A stretch of 40,879 bases of DNA from Candidatus Stercoripulliclostridium merdipullorum (GCA_018713745.1 DVOH01000028.1:1-40879); one strand, 5' to 3'; counted from the first letter of the stretch, positions 14,497-23,002 are shown. A program made the numbers and translations. Notes: generated by a model from the letters alone, not told the origin.

Positions 14497-17400
14497 CAGA
14501 CGCGGCGACGGACTTCGCGCAAGCCGCAGGGCGAGCGGTGGATCAGCGTGATCTCACGCCCGCTGATATCTTTGCCAAATAATATCATTCCGCAATGCGC
14601 GCCGTATCCTAACAGTGACAAATCGCACAGTTCGGCGTTGCACTTCAAAAACCGTACCGCCTGCAGTACCACCGCCATGCGGTCGGCAACCGGCAAGCCC
14701 ACAAAGCGCTCCCGCCCTTCGGCAAGGTACTTTGCGATGGTCTTTGCCGCCGACAGACGCCGACAGACTTCCCGATTGAGGTGGGCAAGGATTGCGTCGT
14801 AGACGGCAAGGCACTCCGCCCCCGTCACTTGACTGACGTCGCCCAGGCGGTTGCGGACAATCCGAAGGGCGCCGTCCTTCTCCTCAAAGGCTCTGCCCTG
14901 CTTGCGCCATTCGGCAAGGCGCACCATCTCGCCGACAATCCGCGCCGTCTCTCCGTCGGGACACCACTGATAGGCATTGTGGAAAATAAATTGCTTTCCT
15001 GTAACTCCCGCGATCCGCAAGGGGTAGCCGTCGATCGTCATCAAGGACTTGATCTTGACTTTGGGTACCACGACCGTTGGATTCAGAAGTCCGTTTTCGG
15101 CAAGATAGGCGGTCAGCTTGACGGGGTCGTCCCCGATCCGTCTTGCCGCCAGGACGGGGATTGCTTCGATCGTCACAAGCTCTTTGCCCTTTTTCCCTTC
15201 CGACCTGACAATGGCAAAGTAGGCGGTCGGCGTCCCCTTATATCCCCCGTAGCGGCTTGCGTCGGCAAGGGGTCCTTTCTCCTTACGGCTCGCGGTGATC
15301 CCGCCGTCGGTCTTGGGATAAACGGTCTGGTCGTAAAACGCGCCTTTTTGGCAATATGTATAGCGCGTGACGATCATGCTGTTCTTGTCGTAATTCCGCT
15401 TGACTTCGGGGTAGGTCTTCTCCTTGCTCCACGCGCCGGGGATGTCGGCGTCATAAAGTTTGAGCAGATTGTATCGCCGCTGCGATCCGTCCTTGCGGTC
15501 GTAGAAGTACGCCCGGGGATTGCCGAAGCGGACGTCAAAGACGTTGCCTACGACGATGTTAAGGTAAGCGTCCCGTGCATGATGCAGGTCGTTGACCTCG
15601 CGGCACTTGCCGAGTTTGGCACGGTCGCGAAAGTCGCTGACGTTGCCCGCTTTGCTATAGACGACCTTAGTCCCCTCCTGCTCATACCGCCGCCGCATCA
15701 GTTCGGCAACGGCTTTTGCCGTCTGTCCCGTCTCGACGATCTGGCGGCTGATGAAGGAGCGGAAGTCCTCTTCCCCGAGTTCGGCAACGCGCGTCAGCAA
15801 CGCGTACTTCTTGTCCCCGATCAGCTTCTTCTCGTGCAGGTACTTCCACAGCGCTTGCACCTTGGCACCGCGACAGCCTTCGGGCAAGGGGTATCGGTCG
15901 CCCTTGACGTGGTTGTTGATCTCTTTGCGGACAAGGACTTTGTTTTCGATACTGTCGTCCTTGACCAACGTGCGCGGGATGATGTGATCGACGTCATAAA
16001 GGCTGCTGCCCAGTTCTTCCAGGCGGATTTCCTCCCCCGAATACATACATCTGCCGCACTGGCGATAGTACAGGTACAGCCGCTCCTGCTTCAGACGGAC
16101 TTCGCTTTCGTCCTTCAGACTGTGTTTCAGGTCGTCGTACTCCTTGACGTCCTGATATAGGGCTTGCAGCTGCTTGAGGCGGGACTGCGTCCGCTCTTTT
16201 TTGTTGTCGTCGCCCCGCGTCACTTCGACAAAGACTTTGTCGGGCGCCCTGCCGACGGCGGCAATGTATTCGTCCGCCATCTGCAACGCCTGCCACACCC
16301 CGCGCCGCACTTTGGGCGACACATACAGATCTTCGACGTCCTCATAGGACAGCCGATCGATGCCGCCCCCGTTTTCGGCTTCGATCGCCCGGCGGAAACC
16401 GTAACGCTCGTCAAACAGGATTTCGTTGAGGTTCATATTGGTCGCGTACAGCTCGCCGATGATCGTGTAGGGCTCGCCCGTCTCGGGATCTTCCCCGCCC
16501 GACAGCTCGCTCAAAAATTCACGCGAAAGCCGTCCGAAATCTTTGAATCCGCCCAGTGCACCGAGCTTCTTCAGATTGGCGCGCACGACCTCCAGCTCGC
16601 CGTACTTGCGTTCGATCAGTCGGCGGACAATCTTCTTGTCGGTGTTGAGAGTGTGCCACAGGATAAGGTCTTCGGCAAGATCGGGGACGCGGTCGACGGC
16701 ATCGCCCAAAATATCCTTGAGAATCAGATAGCTGCTCATCGACGCGCTGAAGCTCTCTTCGGTGCCGCCGATCTTGGCGGCGTCGGCTTCGGCAGGCGTC
16801 ATCAAGCCCTTTTCTTTCAGGTAGTTGCGGATGGTCTTTGCACTGACCTTCCGCACCTTGAGATAGACGTCGGTGTACAGTTGCTGCTTGAAGTTGACGT
16901 CGATGGGTTTCCCGTCGATCGTCAGCTTGTTGATCTGATTGAGAACGTTGAACTTCTGATACAAAATCGAATGTTTGGGCAACACGTCTTTGCCGTGCAG
17001 GTAACTGCACTTCGACGTCATGCGCCGCATAAACTTCTCGTTGCTGGCGGCGCGATCGACCATTTGGTCAAAGTTCCAGGGCGTAATCGCGCCGGGCTTG
17101 CGTACCGCCCAGGCGTTGCCGCCCTTGCCTTCGTGCGCGGTGTTGAGCGGTCCGACATAGTACGGGATGCGATAGGTCAAAATCGACGCGATCTTTTGCG
17201 CGGGCGTGACCCCGTCGTCCCCTTCCGCTCCGAATGCGGGGTACTGCCTTAGGAGATTGGTCACAATCTCCTTGAGCTCTTCCTCGTTGACCTGATAAGG
17301 GAACAACCCGTTGTCGGCGTGGAGGATCTTGGGCAAAAATTTGCCTTCTTCCAATTCCCCGAGCATCAGGGCGACTTCGGGCTCTTCGCATCCTTTCAGC

Positions 17401-18542
17401 GGCGCAAGCTCCTTTTTGAGAAACTTAAAAAAGTCTTCGGGCTTGCACTTCTTGACCGTCTGCTTCTCCTTGCCCATCGCGGTATGCCCGACGTAGTTGG
17501 CATAGTTTGCCGTCTGATCGCTTGCTTCGAGGATTTTGCGGTAGGCATCTTCGCCGAGGTGGGTTTTGATCGCTTTTTTCAAGACGGCAAGATCGCGTTT
17601 ATGCTTGTCGTAGATTGCGATCATCGCGTCCGAAATCCGTCGGTGTGACCCGAGAATGGACTCAAACACAAAGTAATCGTGGACGGCTTTCAGCTTTTCG
17701 AGCAATTCGAAGTCGTCGCCGTAGGTTGCGGCAAGGGCGTCAAACTCCTCCTGCTTGATCTCGTCAAACGAAAAACTTTTTTCTTCCCGATACCGCTCGT
17801 CGCCGAACAGTTTGAAGGGACTGCCCTTACTGCCCAGCATCAACGCGACCGCTTCTTTCTGCGCCTCGCCGACAGCGCCAAGCAACGCGATCGCTTCTTT
17901 TTTCTTCTGCGTTTTGCCCCTTCGCTTATCCAGTCCGATCTCCTTGAAGGCTTCGCCTGCAAGCGGATCGAGCGTTCTGCCCTCTTCTTCGCGCTCGGCA
18001 AGCGCTTCGACTACCGCCGCGTAAGGCGCGTCAAAACTGCGCACTTCGCCGAGCGACTGCCCTTCCCGCAAAAAGTGTCCGCGATACTTGACAATATGAT
18101 GCAGTGCCAGATAGTACAGTCGGAGATCGTACGCCTTGCCGCCCTCGGCAAGGGCTTTGCGCAGATGAAAGATCGTCGGATACGCACGATAAAAATCGAC
18201 GTCGGTATAATCTTTGTCTTCAAACAGGGCATATTTCCCGAGCCCTTCCGACTTGTCGTCCGCCCACAGCGCGCTTTGGTTCAACCGCATAAAAAACAGC
18301 GGATCCCCCTCCATCAGCGGCGCAAAAATCGCCTGCAGCCACTCGATCCGCTGCCGACGGCGTTGATACCGACGCCTCAGCGTCCGCGCGGCACGACGCT
18401 CTTCTGCCGTTTTTGCCTCGTCAAACAGCCGTACCGCCCAGAGGTCCCGTCCCTTTGCGCGCAACAGGCGATACGTTTCGTCCGTGCATGCCATCCCGAC
18501 CGAATTGGTCCCGATGTCCATCCCTAAATAAAATTTTTCCAT
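14496..18542 (-). CDS. cas9: CRISPR-associated endonuclease Cas9 (subtype II-A)
   Basis: A 1348-residue Cas9, the RNA-guided nuclease that cuts DNA with crRNA and tracrRNA. Visible parts: RuvC-I YLGMDIGTNSVG with Asp9; an arginine-rich bridge helix (RRAARTLRRRYQRRRQR) near residue 60; RuvC-II VFVEVTR with Glu773; HNH DVDHIIPRTL with catalytic His853; RuvC-III DLHHARDAYLN with His988 and Asp991; and a C-terminal PAM-interacting domain containing YGGYKGTPTAYF. All catalytic residues are kept, so it looks intact. The start is ATG 18542 with AAGGAG 6 bases upstream. The 34 extra residues in the ORF track overlap the tracrRNA promoter and anti-repeat and are rejected. First gene of a four-gene cas operon. 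Confidence 0.98.
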   Translation of the reverse strand: MEKFYLGMDIGTNSVGMACTDETYRLLRAKGRDLWAVRLFDEAKTAEERRAARTLRRRYQRRRQRIEWLQAIFAPLMEGDPLFFMRLNQSALWADDKSEGLGKYALFEDKDYTDVDFYRAYPTIFHLRKALAEGGKAYDLRLYYLALHHIVKYRGHFLREGQSLGEVRSFDAPYAAVVEALAEREEEGRTLDPLAGEAFKEIGLDKRRGKTQKKKEAIALLGAVGEAQKEAVALMLGSKGSPFKLFGDERYREEKSFSFDEIKQEEFDALAATYGDDFELLEKLKAVHDYFVFESILGSHRRISDAMIAIYDKHKRDLAVLKKAIKTHLGEDAYRKILEASDQTANYANYVGHTAMGKEKQTVKKCKPEDFFKFLKKELAPLKGCEEPEVALMLGELEEGKFLPKILHADNGLFPYQVNEEELKEIVTNLLRQYPAFGAEGDDGVTPAQKIASILTYRIPYYVGPLNTAHEGKGGNAWAVRKPGAITPWNFDQMVDRAASNEKFMRRMTSKCSYLHGKDVLPKHSILYQKFNVLNQINKLTIDGKPIDVNFKQQLYTDVYLKVRKVSAKTIRNYLKEKGLMTPAEADAAKIGGTEESFSASMSSYLILKDILGDAVDRVPDLAEDLILWHTLNTDKKIVRRLIERKYGELEVVRANLKKLGALGGFKDFGRLSREFLSELSGGEDPETGEPYTIIGELYATNMNLNEILFDERYGFRRAIEAENGGGIDRLSYEDVEDLYVSPKVRRGVWQALQMADEYIAAVGRAPDKVFVEVTRGDDNKKERTQSRLKQLQALYQDVKEYDDLKHSLKDESEVRLKQERLYLYYRQCGRCMYSGEEIRLEELGSSLYDVDHIIPRTLVKDDSIENKVLVRKEINNHVKGDRYPLPEGCRGAKVQALWKYLHEKKLIGDKKYALLTRVAELGEEDFRSFISRQIVETGQTAKAVAELMRRRYEQEGTKVVYSKAGNVSDFRDRAKLGKCREVNDLHHARDAYLNIVVGNVFDVRFGNPRAYFYDRKDGSQRRYNLLKLYDADIPGAWSKEKTYPEVKRNYDKNSMIVTRYTYCQKGAFYDQTVYPKTDGGITASRKEKGPLADASRYGGYKGTPTAYFAIVRSEGKKGKELVTIEAIPVLAARRIGDDPVKLTAYLAENGLLNPTVVVPKVKIKSLMTIDGYPLRIAGVTGKQFIFHNAYQWCPDGETARIVGEMVRLAEWRKQGRAFEEKDGALRIVRNRLGDVSQVTGAECLAVYDAILAHLNREVCRRLSAAKTIAKYLAEGRERFVGLPVADRMAVVLQAVRFLKCNAELCDLSLLGYGAHCGMILFGKDISGREITLIHRSPCGLREVRRRV

Positions 18543-18560
18543 CAATTTCTCCTTTTTGCC

Positions 18561-18589
18561 TTGACAGGCGGATTTTTCCGGTGTATCAT
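18561..18589 (+). promoter_or_regulatory. Promoter of tracrRNA
   Basis: TTGACA (18561-18566), 17-base spacer, TATCAT (18584-18589) on the plus strand. Transcription should begin at about 18596-18598, exactly at the anti-repeat. It lies only 19 bases upstream of the cas9 start codon and points away from cas9. Confidence 0.8.
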
Positions 18590-18614
18590 AATAAATAGAA
18601 TAACAAGCGTTCAA
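18586..18614 (-). promoter_or_regulatory. cas9: Candidate proximal cas9 promoter overlapping the tracrRNA promoter
   Basis: Minus strand TTGAAC (18614-18609), 18-base spacer, TATGAT (18591-18586). Its -35 box lies in the tracrRNA anti-repeat and its -10 covers the tracrRNA -10 box, so polymerase could not use both at once. The match is moderate; a second candidate lies at 18710-18718. Confidence 0.45.
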
Positions 18615-18675
18615 ATACAAATTTATTCTAATCACTTGTCGCATTGGCGGCGCTCCCGTAAGGGAGATTTTTTTT
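18597..18675 (+). ncRNA. tracrRNA
   Basis: About 78 nt, divergent from cas9. The anti-repeat at 18598-18616 (GAATAACAAGC, then GT, then TCAAAT) pairs with the start of the CRISPR repeat. There are 11 perfect pairs with GCTTGTTATTC, a 3-by-2 bulge, and a 6-pair lower stem with GTTTGA including one G-U. This is the usual type II repeat/anti-repeat shape. A small stem GTCGC-ATTG-GCGGC follows at 18638-18651, and then a terminator CTCCC-GTAA-GGGAG with eight Ts (18653-18675). A near-consensus promoter sits directly upstream. The RNA has not been observed; the call rests on pairing, promoter and terminator together. Confidence 0.88.
18653..18675 (+). terminator. Terminator of tracrRNA
   Basis: Five-pair stem CTCCC / GGGAG capped by GTAA and followed by A and eight Ts. 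On the minus strand no T run follows it, so it should not stop transcripts approaching cas9. Confidence 0.85.
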
Positions 18676-18709
18676 GCCCTTTTGCTTCCCTTCTCGTTAT
18701 TATGGAATG

Positions 18710-18718
18710 ATTATATCA
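18710..18718 (-). promoter_or_regulatory. cas9: Candidate distal cas9 promoter (extended -10)
   Basis: TGaTATAAT on the minus strand (18718-18710), a perfect extended -10 with no clear -35. A transcript from here would reach cas9 after about 165 bases that contain the full antisense of tracrRNA. Confidence 0.45.
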
Positions 18719-18743
18719 TATTTACATGGGGCTTGTATACAAA

Positions 18744-18769
18744 AAGGTGTCGCACAAAAGCGACACCTT
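18744..18769 (-). terminator. Terminator of the sigma-factor operon
   Basis: Perfect 10-base stem AAGGTGTCGC / GCGACACCTT with a 6-base loop and a following T run on the minus strand, 11 bases past the stop of the membrane-anchored protein gene. Confidence 0.85.
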
Positions 18770-18780
18770 AAACGTTTTTT

Positions 18781-19503
18781 TCAGGCGTTTTGCCCGAACA
18801 GGCGATCCAAAAGTTCGTTCGCCTCGAAGGATTGATACGTTCGTACCGTGATGTGACGCATTTCGTCCTCCGCAGGATAACGGATGCGATAGGTATAAAT
18901 TGCGGCGTTCTGCTCGACCGAATATCGCACCTCGATTCCGCGATACACGGTTTTGCTCGGGAGCGTTGCGTCCCGAAACGCGCTGTCCAGATGTCCCCGA
19001 TACTTCCACGGGTAGCGATCGATGCGGAAGTCCTCGATCGCCTCGTCAAGGACAATGCCATCGAGGCGCAAGCCAACCGCTTCGGTTTTCTCGCCCGCCC
19101 CGTACGTCAATACCGAGCACGCAGTCATCAGGGTCTGCATTTCGATCGGAAGAACCGTGCCGCCGTATTGCGCGTGAAACTCCTCCTGCGACGCAATGCT
19201 GACGAAGGACAAGAGCGTACTGTCGCTGTAATACTCGCCTGCCGGGTCTTCCACCGAGGGTTGATCGGGTGGCGTCGCCGGCTCCTCTTTGGGGAGTAGT
19301 TGCAGGGGCAGTACCACCGCCGCGGCAACGACAAGAATCGTCATGCACGCCGCAAGCGCATAGCGCATACGGCGTGCGGAAGTTTTGGTCGGGCGCGAAG
19401 GCTCTTCCCCTGCGGCATGCAGGCGGTTGAGATCGCGCGAACGGTCGCGGCAAGGTTGCCGACGAAATTCCTGTATATAGTCATCGATTTTTTTCGGTTG
19501 CAT
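18781..19503 (-). CDS. Membrane-anchored protein of unknown function, candidate anti-sigma factor
   Basis: A 240-residue protein with no family I recognise. Residues 1-45 are charged and probably cytoplasmic. Residues 46-69 are a single membrane helix (MRYALAACMTILVVAAAVVLPL). Residues 75-240 form an extracytoplasmic domain that begins with a proline/acid-rich linker. One-helix proteins placed after a sigma-factor gene are often anti-sigma factors, and that is the basis for the guess. The N-terminal part does not show a clear zinc HxxxCxxC motif, so a ZAS-type anti-sigma is unlikely. It is the last gene of the three-gene operon, 29 bases after the secreted protein. Confidence 0.75.
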   Translation of the reverse strand: MQPKKIDDYIQEFRRQPCRDRSRDLNRLHAAGEEPSRPTKTSARRMRYALAACMTILVVAAAVVLPLQLLPKEEPATPPDQPSVEDPAGEYYSDSTLLSFVSIASQEEFHAQYGGTVLPIEMQTLMTACSVLTYGAGEKTEAVGLRLDGIVLDEAIEDFRIDRYPWKYRGHLDSAFRDATLPSKTVYRGIEVRYSVEQNAAIYTYRIRYPAEDEMRHITVRTYQSFEANELLDRLFGQNA

Positions 19504-19532
19504 CCCCTTGTTCTCCTCTTAGTTATTATGGC

Positions 19533-20411
19533 TTAGCTGAAATAAATGCTGTCGGCAGCGTCCAGCTCTCCGTATGCACCGACGCAGTACCAGTCCGAAG
19601 TCGACGAACCGAGTCCCGCTTCGACCCGCAGCATAATTACGGTGCGGAAGGGCGTCGAACCACCGTTGTAGAAGTCGATCTTGCGATATCCGAACACCTG
19701 CATAATGTGCTTGGCGGTATAGTGCGAATAGTAAAGGGTAAAGGCGTTGTTTTGATCGGAGTAGGTAGCAAACCCGTAATCGTCAACGTACAGCGACACC
19801 GTTCTGCCCGCGTCGATCTGGGCTTTGAGGGCGCTGAAATTGATCGTCGTGCCGCTCATAACGCTTGTATTGTGCATTGTATACCCTTTGCTTGACGCAT
19901 AGCTGCGCAGACCGTTCAAAAAATCGGGTCGGGACGTCCCGTTCTGGACGCTGTTGGTCCCCATCCGGTTGTAAAGGTCCGCAATGACGTTTTGGATCGT
20001 AGACGAAACATACGTCATCGGCAAATAATAGTAATATCCCGTGCGTTGCATCCCGGGCGTAAAATTAGGAATCAGGCCGGTTTGTCCCTTATCGTAGAAT
20101 CCGATCAGCGTGGCGCCCGCAACCGGTGCGCAAGCATTGGGGTAGCTCGTCATATTACCGTTGTAATACTTGGGGTAATTGTTGTTGTTGGGAATGGATT
20201 CGGTGATCGTGCGTGAGGTGTAGCGGATCGTCTCGCTCGAAGATCCTACCAAAGACAGCGTCGTCGCTCCTGCGCCGTAATATTGGACTTCGGCGGCATC
20301 GTCGGTTGCGGCAAACGCGGTGCCTAAGGTACCGATGCCGAGGGTTGCGACCATCGCGACGGCGACGATCAGAACAAACAGTTTGAGAAGATTGGGGGTT
20401 TTGTGTTTCAT
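19533..20411 (-). CDS. Secreted papain-like cysteine peptidase-type protein (C39-like fold)
   Basis: A 292-residue exported protein. A signal peptide covers residues 1-34: a lysine-rich start, a long hydrophobic core and the cleavage motif AFA-A. The mature part has PNACAPVAGATLIGFYD with Cys94, then TAKHIMQVFGYRKIDFY with His235. This Cys...His order and spacing match C39-like/papain-fold peptidases common in Clostridia, so Cys94 and His235 are the likely catalytic pair. Activity and substrate are not known. A GGAGGAG site precedes the ATG. It sits between the sigma factor and the membrane-anchored protein, which suggests a role in an envelope or signalling response. Confidence 0.8.
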   Translation of the reverse strand: MKHKTPNLLKLFVLIVAVAMVATLGIGTLGTAFAATDDAAEVQYYGAGATTLSLVGSSSETIRYTSRTITESIPNNNNYPKYYNGNMTSYPNACAPVAGATLIGFYDKGQTGLIPNFTPGMQRTGYYYYLPMTYVSSTIQNVIADLYNRMGTNSVQNGTSRPDFLNGLRSYASSKGYTMHNTSVMSGTTINFSALKAQIDAGRTVSLYVDDYGFATYSDQNNAFTLYYSHYTAKHIMQVFGYRKIDFYNGGSTPFRTVIMLRVEAGLGSSTSDWYCVGAYGELDAADSIYFS

Positions 20412-20456
20412 TGAGGACTCCTCCGTTGTAAATTTGAAGCGTAATCTCTTACCCTT

Positions 20457-21134
20457 CTACTTATATAACGCAGGAACGACGGGCGCTGTCTTGTCCTGAT
20501 CGGTATTATTTACGATTGTTTTGCTCAAAATCTGATTCGACACGGGTTCCGGAGGTTGTTCGGGTTCTTCTTCCACCGCCCAGCCGTCCGCTTTCAGCCT
20601 TAAGGTAAGAATTTCTTTGACCTTGCGGCACAGGCGCTCCGCCTGCGCTTTGGTGCGACCGGTGTCGCGCGCGATTTCTCGCACCGAACGCTCGCGGTAC
20701 ACCATCAGCCAAAACACTTCGCGCTCGGCGTCGTTCATTTCCCGCGCCGCGCGGACGAAACTTTGCTTCAGCTCCATCTGCCTGATCGTCGTTTCGGTCG
20801 GATCGTACGAGCCGCATTCTTCAAACGCTTCGGGCTCGAACGGAATTTCCCTGCGGTCGGCGCGCCTGCAACGCGACTTTGCCATATTCTCGATGACCTT
20901 GATCAGGTAGGCTTCGCCGTTGCCCGTAAACCGGAGCCGGGCACAGATCGTATGAATCCGCATCCAAAAGTCCTGCACCAGATCGTCGGCATCCGCCGCA
21001 ACTTTCAGATAGCGGTATGCAGCCAAAAACAGACGGTCTCCCATCAGGCAATGCAAGGCTTCGACTGCTCCTTTTTTCCCGCGACGGATTTCTTCCATCC
21101 GCAGGTTGATTTCCACGATTCTGTCCGACTTCAA
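20457..21134 (-). CDS. Sigma-70 family (ECF-like) RNA polymerase sigma factor
   Basis: A 225-residue sigma factor with region 2 at about residues 20-95 (LFLAAYRYLKVAADADDLVQDFWMRI) and region 4 at about 125-190, containing the helix-turn-helix SVREIARDTGRTKAQAERLCRK. Region 3 is absent, as in extracytoplasmic-function sigma factors. A proline- and glutamate-rich tail of about 35 residues follows region 4, which is unusual. The start is probably TTG 21134 with TAGGAG 11 bases upstream; GTG at codon 7 is an alternative. It heads an operon with the secreted papain-like protein and the one-helix membrane protein, so it may answer to an envelope signal. Confidence 0.88.
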   Translation of the reverse strand: MKSDRIVEINLRMEEIRRGKKGAVEALHCLMGDRLFLAAYRYLKVAADADDLVQDFWMRIHTICARLRFTGNGEAYLIKVIENMAKSRCRRADRREIPFEPEAFEECGSYDPTETTIRQMELKQSFVRAAREMNDAEREVFWLMVYRERSVREIARDTGRTKAQAERLCRKVKEILTLRLKADGWAVEEEPEQPPEPVSNQILSKTIVNNTDQDKTAPVVPALYK

Positions 21135-21157
21135 AGGCTGCTTTCTCCTACGGAATT

Positions 21158-21187
21158 ATCATAACGCAAAATTGTCGGAACCGTCAA
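21158..21187 (-). promoter_or_regulatory. Promoter of the sigma-factor operon
   Basis: TTGACG (21187-21182), 18-base spacer, TATGAT (21163-21158) on the minus strand. This is a housekeeping-type promoter, with no ECF-type box seen beside it. Confidence 0.7.
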
Positions 21188-21221
21188 ATATTTGCTTCTT
21201 CTCTTTTATCTTATATATATA

Positions 21222-21248
21222 AAAAGAGCGCCGAGGCGCTCTTTTTTT
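21222..21248. terminator. Terminator of the lipoprotein gene (bidirectional shape)
   Basis: Stem GAGCGCC / GGCGCTC flanked by A and T runs on both sides, lying between the lipoprotein stop and the sigma-operon promoter. It probably ends the lipoprotein transcript on the minus strand. Confidence 0.85.
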
Positions 21249-21324
21249 GGCAATCCGAAGATTATACGCTCCGCTTATCGTCCGCTTATCGTCCGATTTG
21301 CGTGGTCCGCGGCGACTTTGCGTT

Positions 21325-22866
21325 TTATCCGCGAGAAACGATATAGTGCATCTCGGCTCCGTCCGCACCCGTGACCGTCAGAACGGTTACGTCGCCGCTT
21401 GTTTCCGCGACCATCGCCGTCGACGAAAGATTGACGTCGCTGAAAATCACGGTATCGGACGTGCCGTCCGTCAGCTTATATCCGCCGCTTGCCGTGACGC
21501 TCAGATAATATCCGCCGTTGACCGCGGCAAACTTCTCCTTGCTTTCGGCACCCGTGCGGAGATTGCGGGCATAGAGATAGGTTTCCCGCACCACCGAGGT
21601 GTCGGGTTGCGTCACCTCTTCGGTTTTTCGATAATACAGTATGCCGTTGTCGCTGACCCGCGCATTGGTCATTTCGCTCGTCAGACGGAAAACGACCTCC
21701 TTCTTCTCGTTGAAGTAAACACCGTTGTCGCTTGCAAACAATCCGTTTCCGACATAAGAAATATAGCTGTTTTCGATGAAGTTACTGAGCTCTTTCTTGT
21801 CGCCGTACACTTTGGTTTCCGCCCCGTTACCGACCAACACATAGGATCCGTCCACCGCAAGGAACTGCGCCCCGGGCAAAAGTTCCTGCAGATCGACATA
21901 GACTTTGAGTTTTTCATTGAACGTCTGCAAAAAGACTTGGGCGCCGAGATATTTTTTACTGCCGATTTTTTGTACTTCGAGCGTCGCGTACTCGGTCGAA
22001 ATCGCCTGCACGCGGTCAACCAGATAATCGAAGTTCATCCCTTTGACCTTGTCTTTTTTGACGTCGTAGCGTTTGGTCACCAGACGGTAGCGACTTTCCA
22101 CGCCCGAAGAAGCGTCGATAAAGTCGTATTTGTTGCTTTCCTGATGGACGCGGTAAGCATATTGAATATATAAATAATTCTTGACCGACCACATCGTAAA
22201 GTCATCCATCCCGACTTCGGCTTCCGCCATCGCCGCCACGTCGACGATGCGGATCAATCCGCCTTCTTTGTCGTAAACATAAAGATATGCTCCGCCCGCA
22301 CTGCCGAAGGCGATATCGTAGTCTTCGAGTTCCAAAAACGCTCCCCGATGCGTCAGCGGCTGATAGTCGGCATTGACCGAATAGGTCACTCCGTTGCCGT
22401 CGGCATCCAGCGCGTACACTTTGCCGTCGTCAAACAGCAATTCGCCCGTTTCGCCGTTATAGCGCGCGGGCGTTTTGACCGAGGCGATCAGCTCGGCTTT
22501 GCTGCCGTAATAATTGTAAGTCGTTTTTCCGTCCGTCCCCGCAACGGAACCATAATAAATTCCGTCCGCAACTTTGATGTACGGGGTGTTTCCCGATACA
22601 AACGTTTGCGATTTGGTCGCGTAAAGTCCGTATGTGACCAAGCCACTGTTGACTTTGCTGACCGACAAAACGCCCGTGCCGTCAATCGAATTGACATTGT
22701 AACCGTTGATCGCCTGCGCATAATCGACAACGGTAACAGGATTCCGATCGTCCGTGCCTTCCAGCAGCTTTGCCGTCTGTTTGCTCGCTTTACAGCCGGT
22801 CAGCCCGATCGCAAGCGCAAGAACGGTCAGAACGCAAAGCGCAATCATGACAACTCTTTTTTTCAT
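21325..22866 (-). CDS. Exported lipoprotein of unknown function
   Basis: A 513-residue protein with a lipoprotein signal: a basic start, a hydrophobic core and the lipobox LTGC (residues 22-25), so it should be lipid-anchored outside the cell membrane. The remainder has many short beta-strand-like segments ending in Tyr-Gly/Asn turns (for example YLYVYDKEGGLIRIVD and YLYARNLRTG), which could form a beta-propeller. No family or catalytic motif is recognised. AAGGAGG lies 7 bases before the ATG. It is a single-gene unit with its own promoter and terminator. Confidence 0.85.
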   Translation of the reverse strand: MKKRVVMIALCVLTVLALAIGLTGCKASKQTAKLLEGTDDRNPVTVVDYAQAINGYNVNSIDGTGVLSVSKVNSGLVTYGLYATKSQTFVSGNTPYIKVADGIYYGSVAGTDGKTTYNYYGSKAELIASVKTPARYNGETGELLFDDGKVYALDADGNGVTYSVNADYQPLTHRGAFLELEDYDIAFGSAGGAYLYVYDKEGGLIRIVDVAAMAEAEVGMDDFTMWSVKNYLYIQYAYRVHQESNKYDFIDASSGVESRYRLVTKRYDVKKDKVKGMNFDYLVDRVQAISTEYATLEVQKIGSKKYLGAQVFLQTFNEKLKVYVDLQELLPGAQFLAVDGSYVLVGNGAETKVYGDKKELSNFIENSYISYVGNGLFASDNGVYFNEKKEVVFRLTSEMTNARVSDNGILYYRKTEEVTQPDTSVVRETYLYARNLRTGAESKEKFAAVNGGYYLSVTASGGYKLTDGTSDTVIFSDVNLSSTAMVAETSGDVTVLTVTGADGAEMHYIVSRG

Positions 22867-22904
22867 GGGACACCTCCTTTCGTCGTGCTAAAGCACTTTT
22901 CTAT

Positions 22905-22933
22905 ATTATACGACAACTTTCGACGGAATGCAA
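22905..22933 (-). promoter_or_regulatory. Promoter of the lipoprotein gene
   Basis: TTGCAT (22933-22928), 17-base spacer, TATAAT (22910-22905) on the minus strand. The short palindrome GTGCT-TT-AGCAC lies between it and the ribosome site. Confidence 0.8.
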
Positions 22934-22944
22934 GACGGGATGTG

Positions 22945-22969
22945 AAAAAACAAGGAGGCTACCGCCTCC
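22945..22969 (-). terminator. Second terminator after the GH2-transporter operon
   Basis: GGAGGC-GGTA-GCCTCC followed by a T run on the minus strand, about 34 bases downstream of a first hairpin at 23003-23034. Confidence 0.75.
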
Positions 22970-23002
22970 CCATACAATCAATCCGATCATTATTTGCGAA
23001 AA

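Noticed and set aside
18543-18644. 34-residue N-terminal extension of Cas9 in the ORF track
   Set aside because: It crosses the tracrRNA promoter and anti-repeat, while ATG 18542 has a good ribosome site and gives the normal Cas9 N-terminus.
21270-21296. Tandem 11-bp duplication (CGCTTATCGTC twice)
   Set aside because: Only two copies, next to a terminator, with no sign of function.
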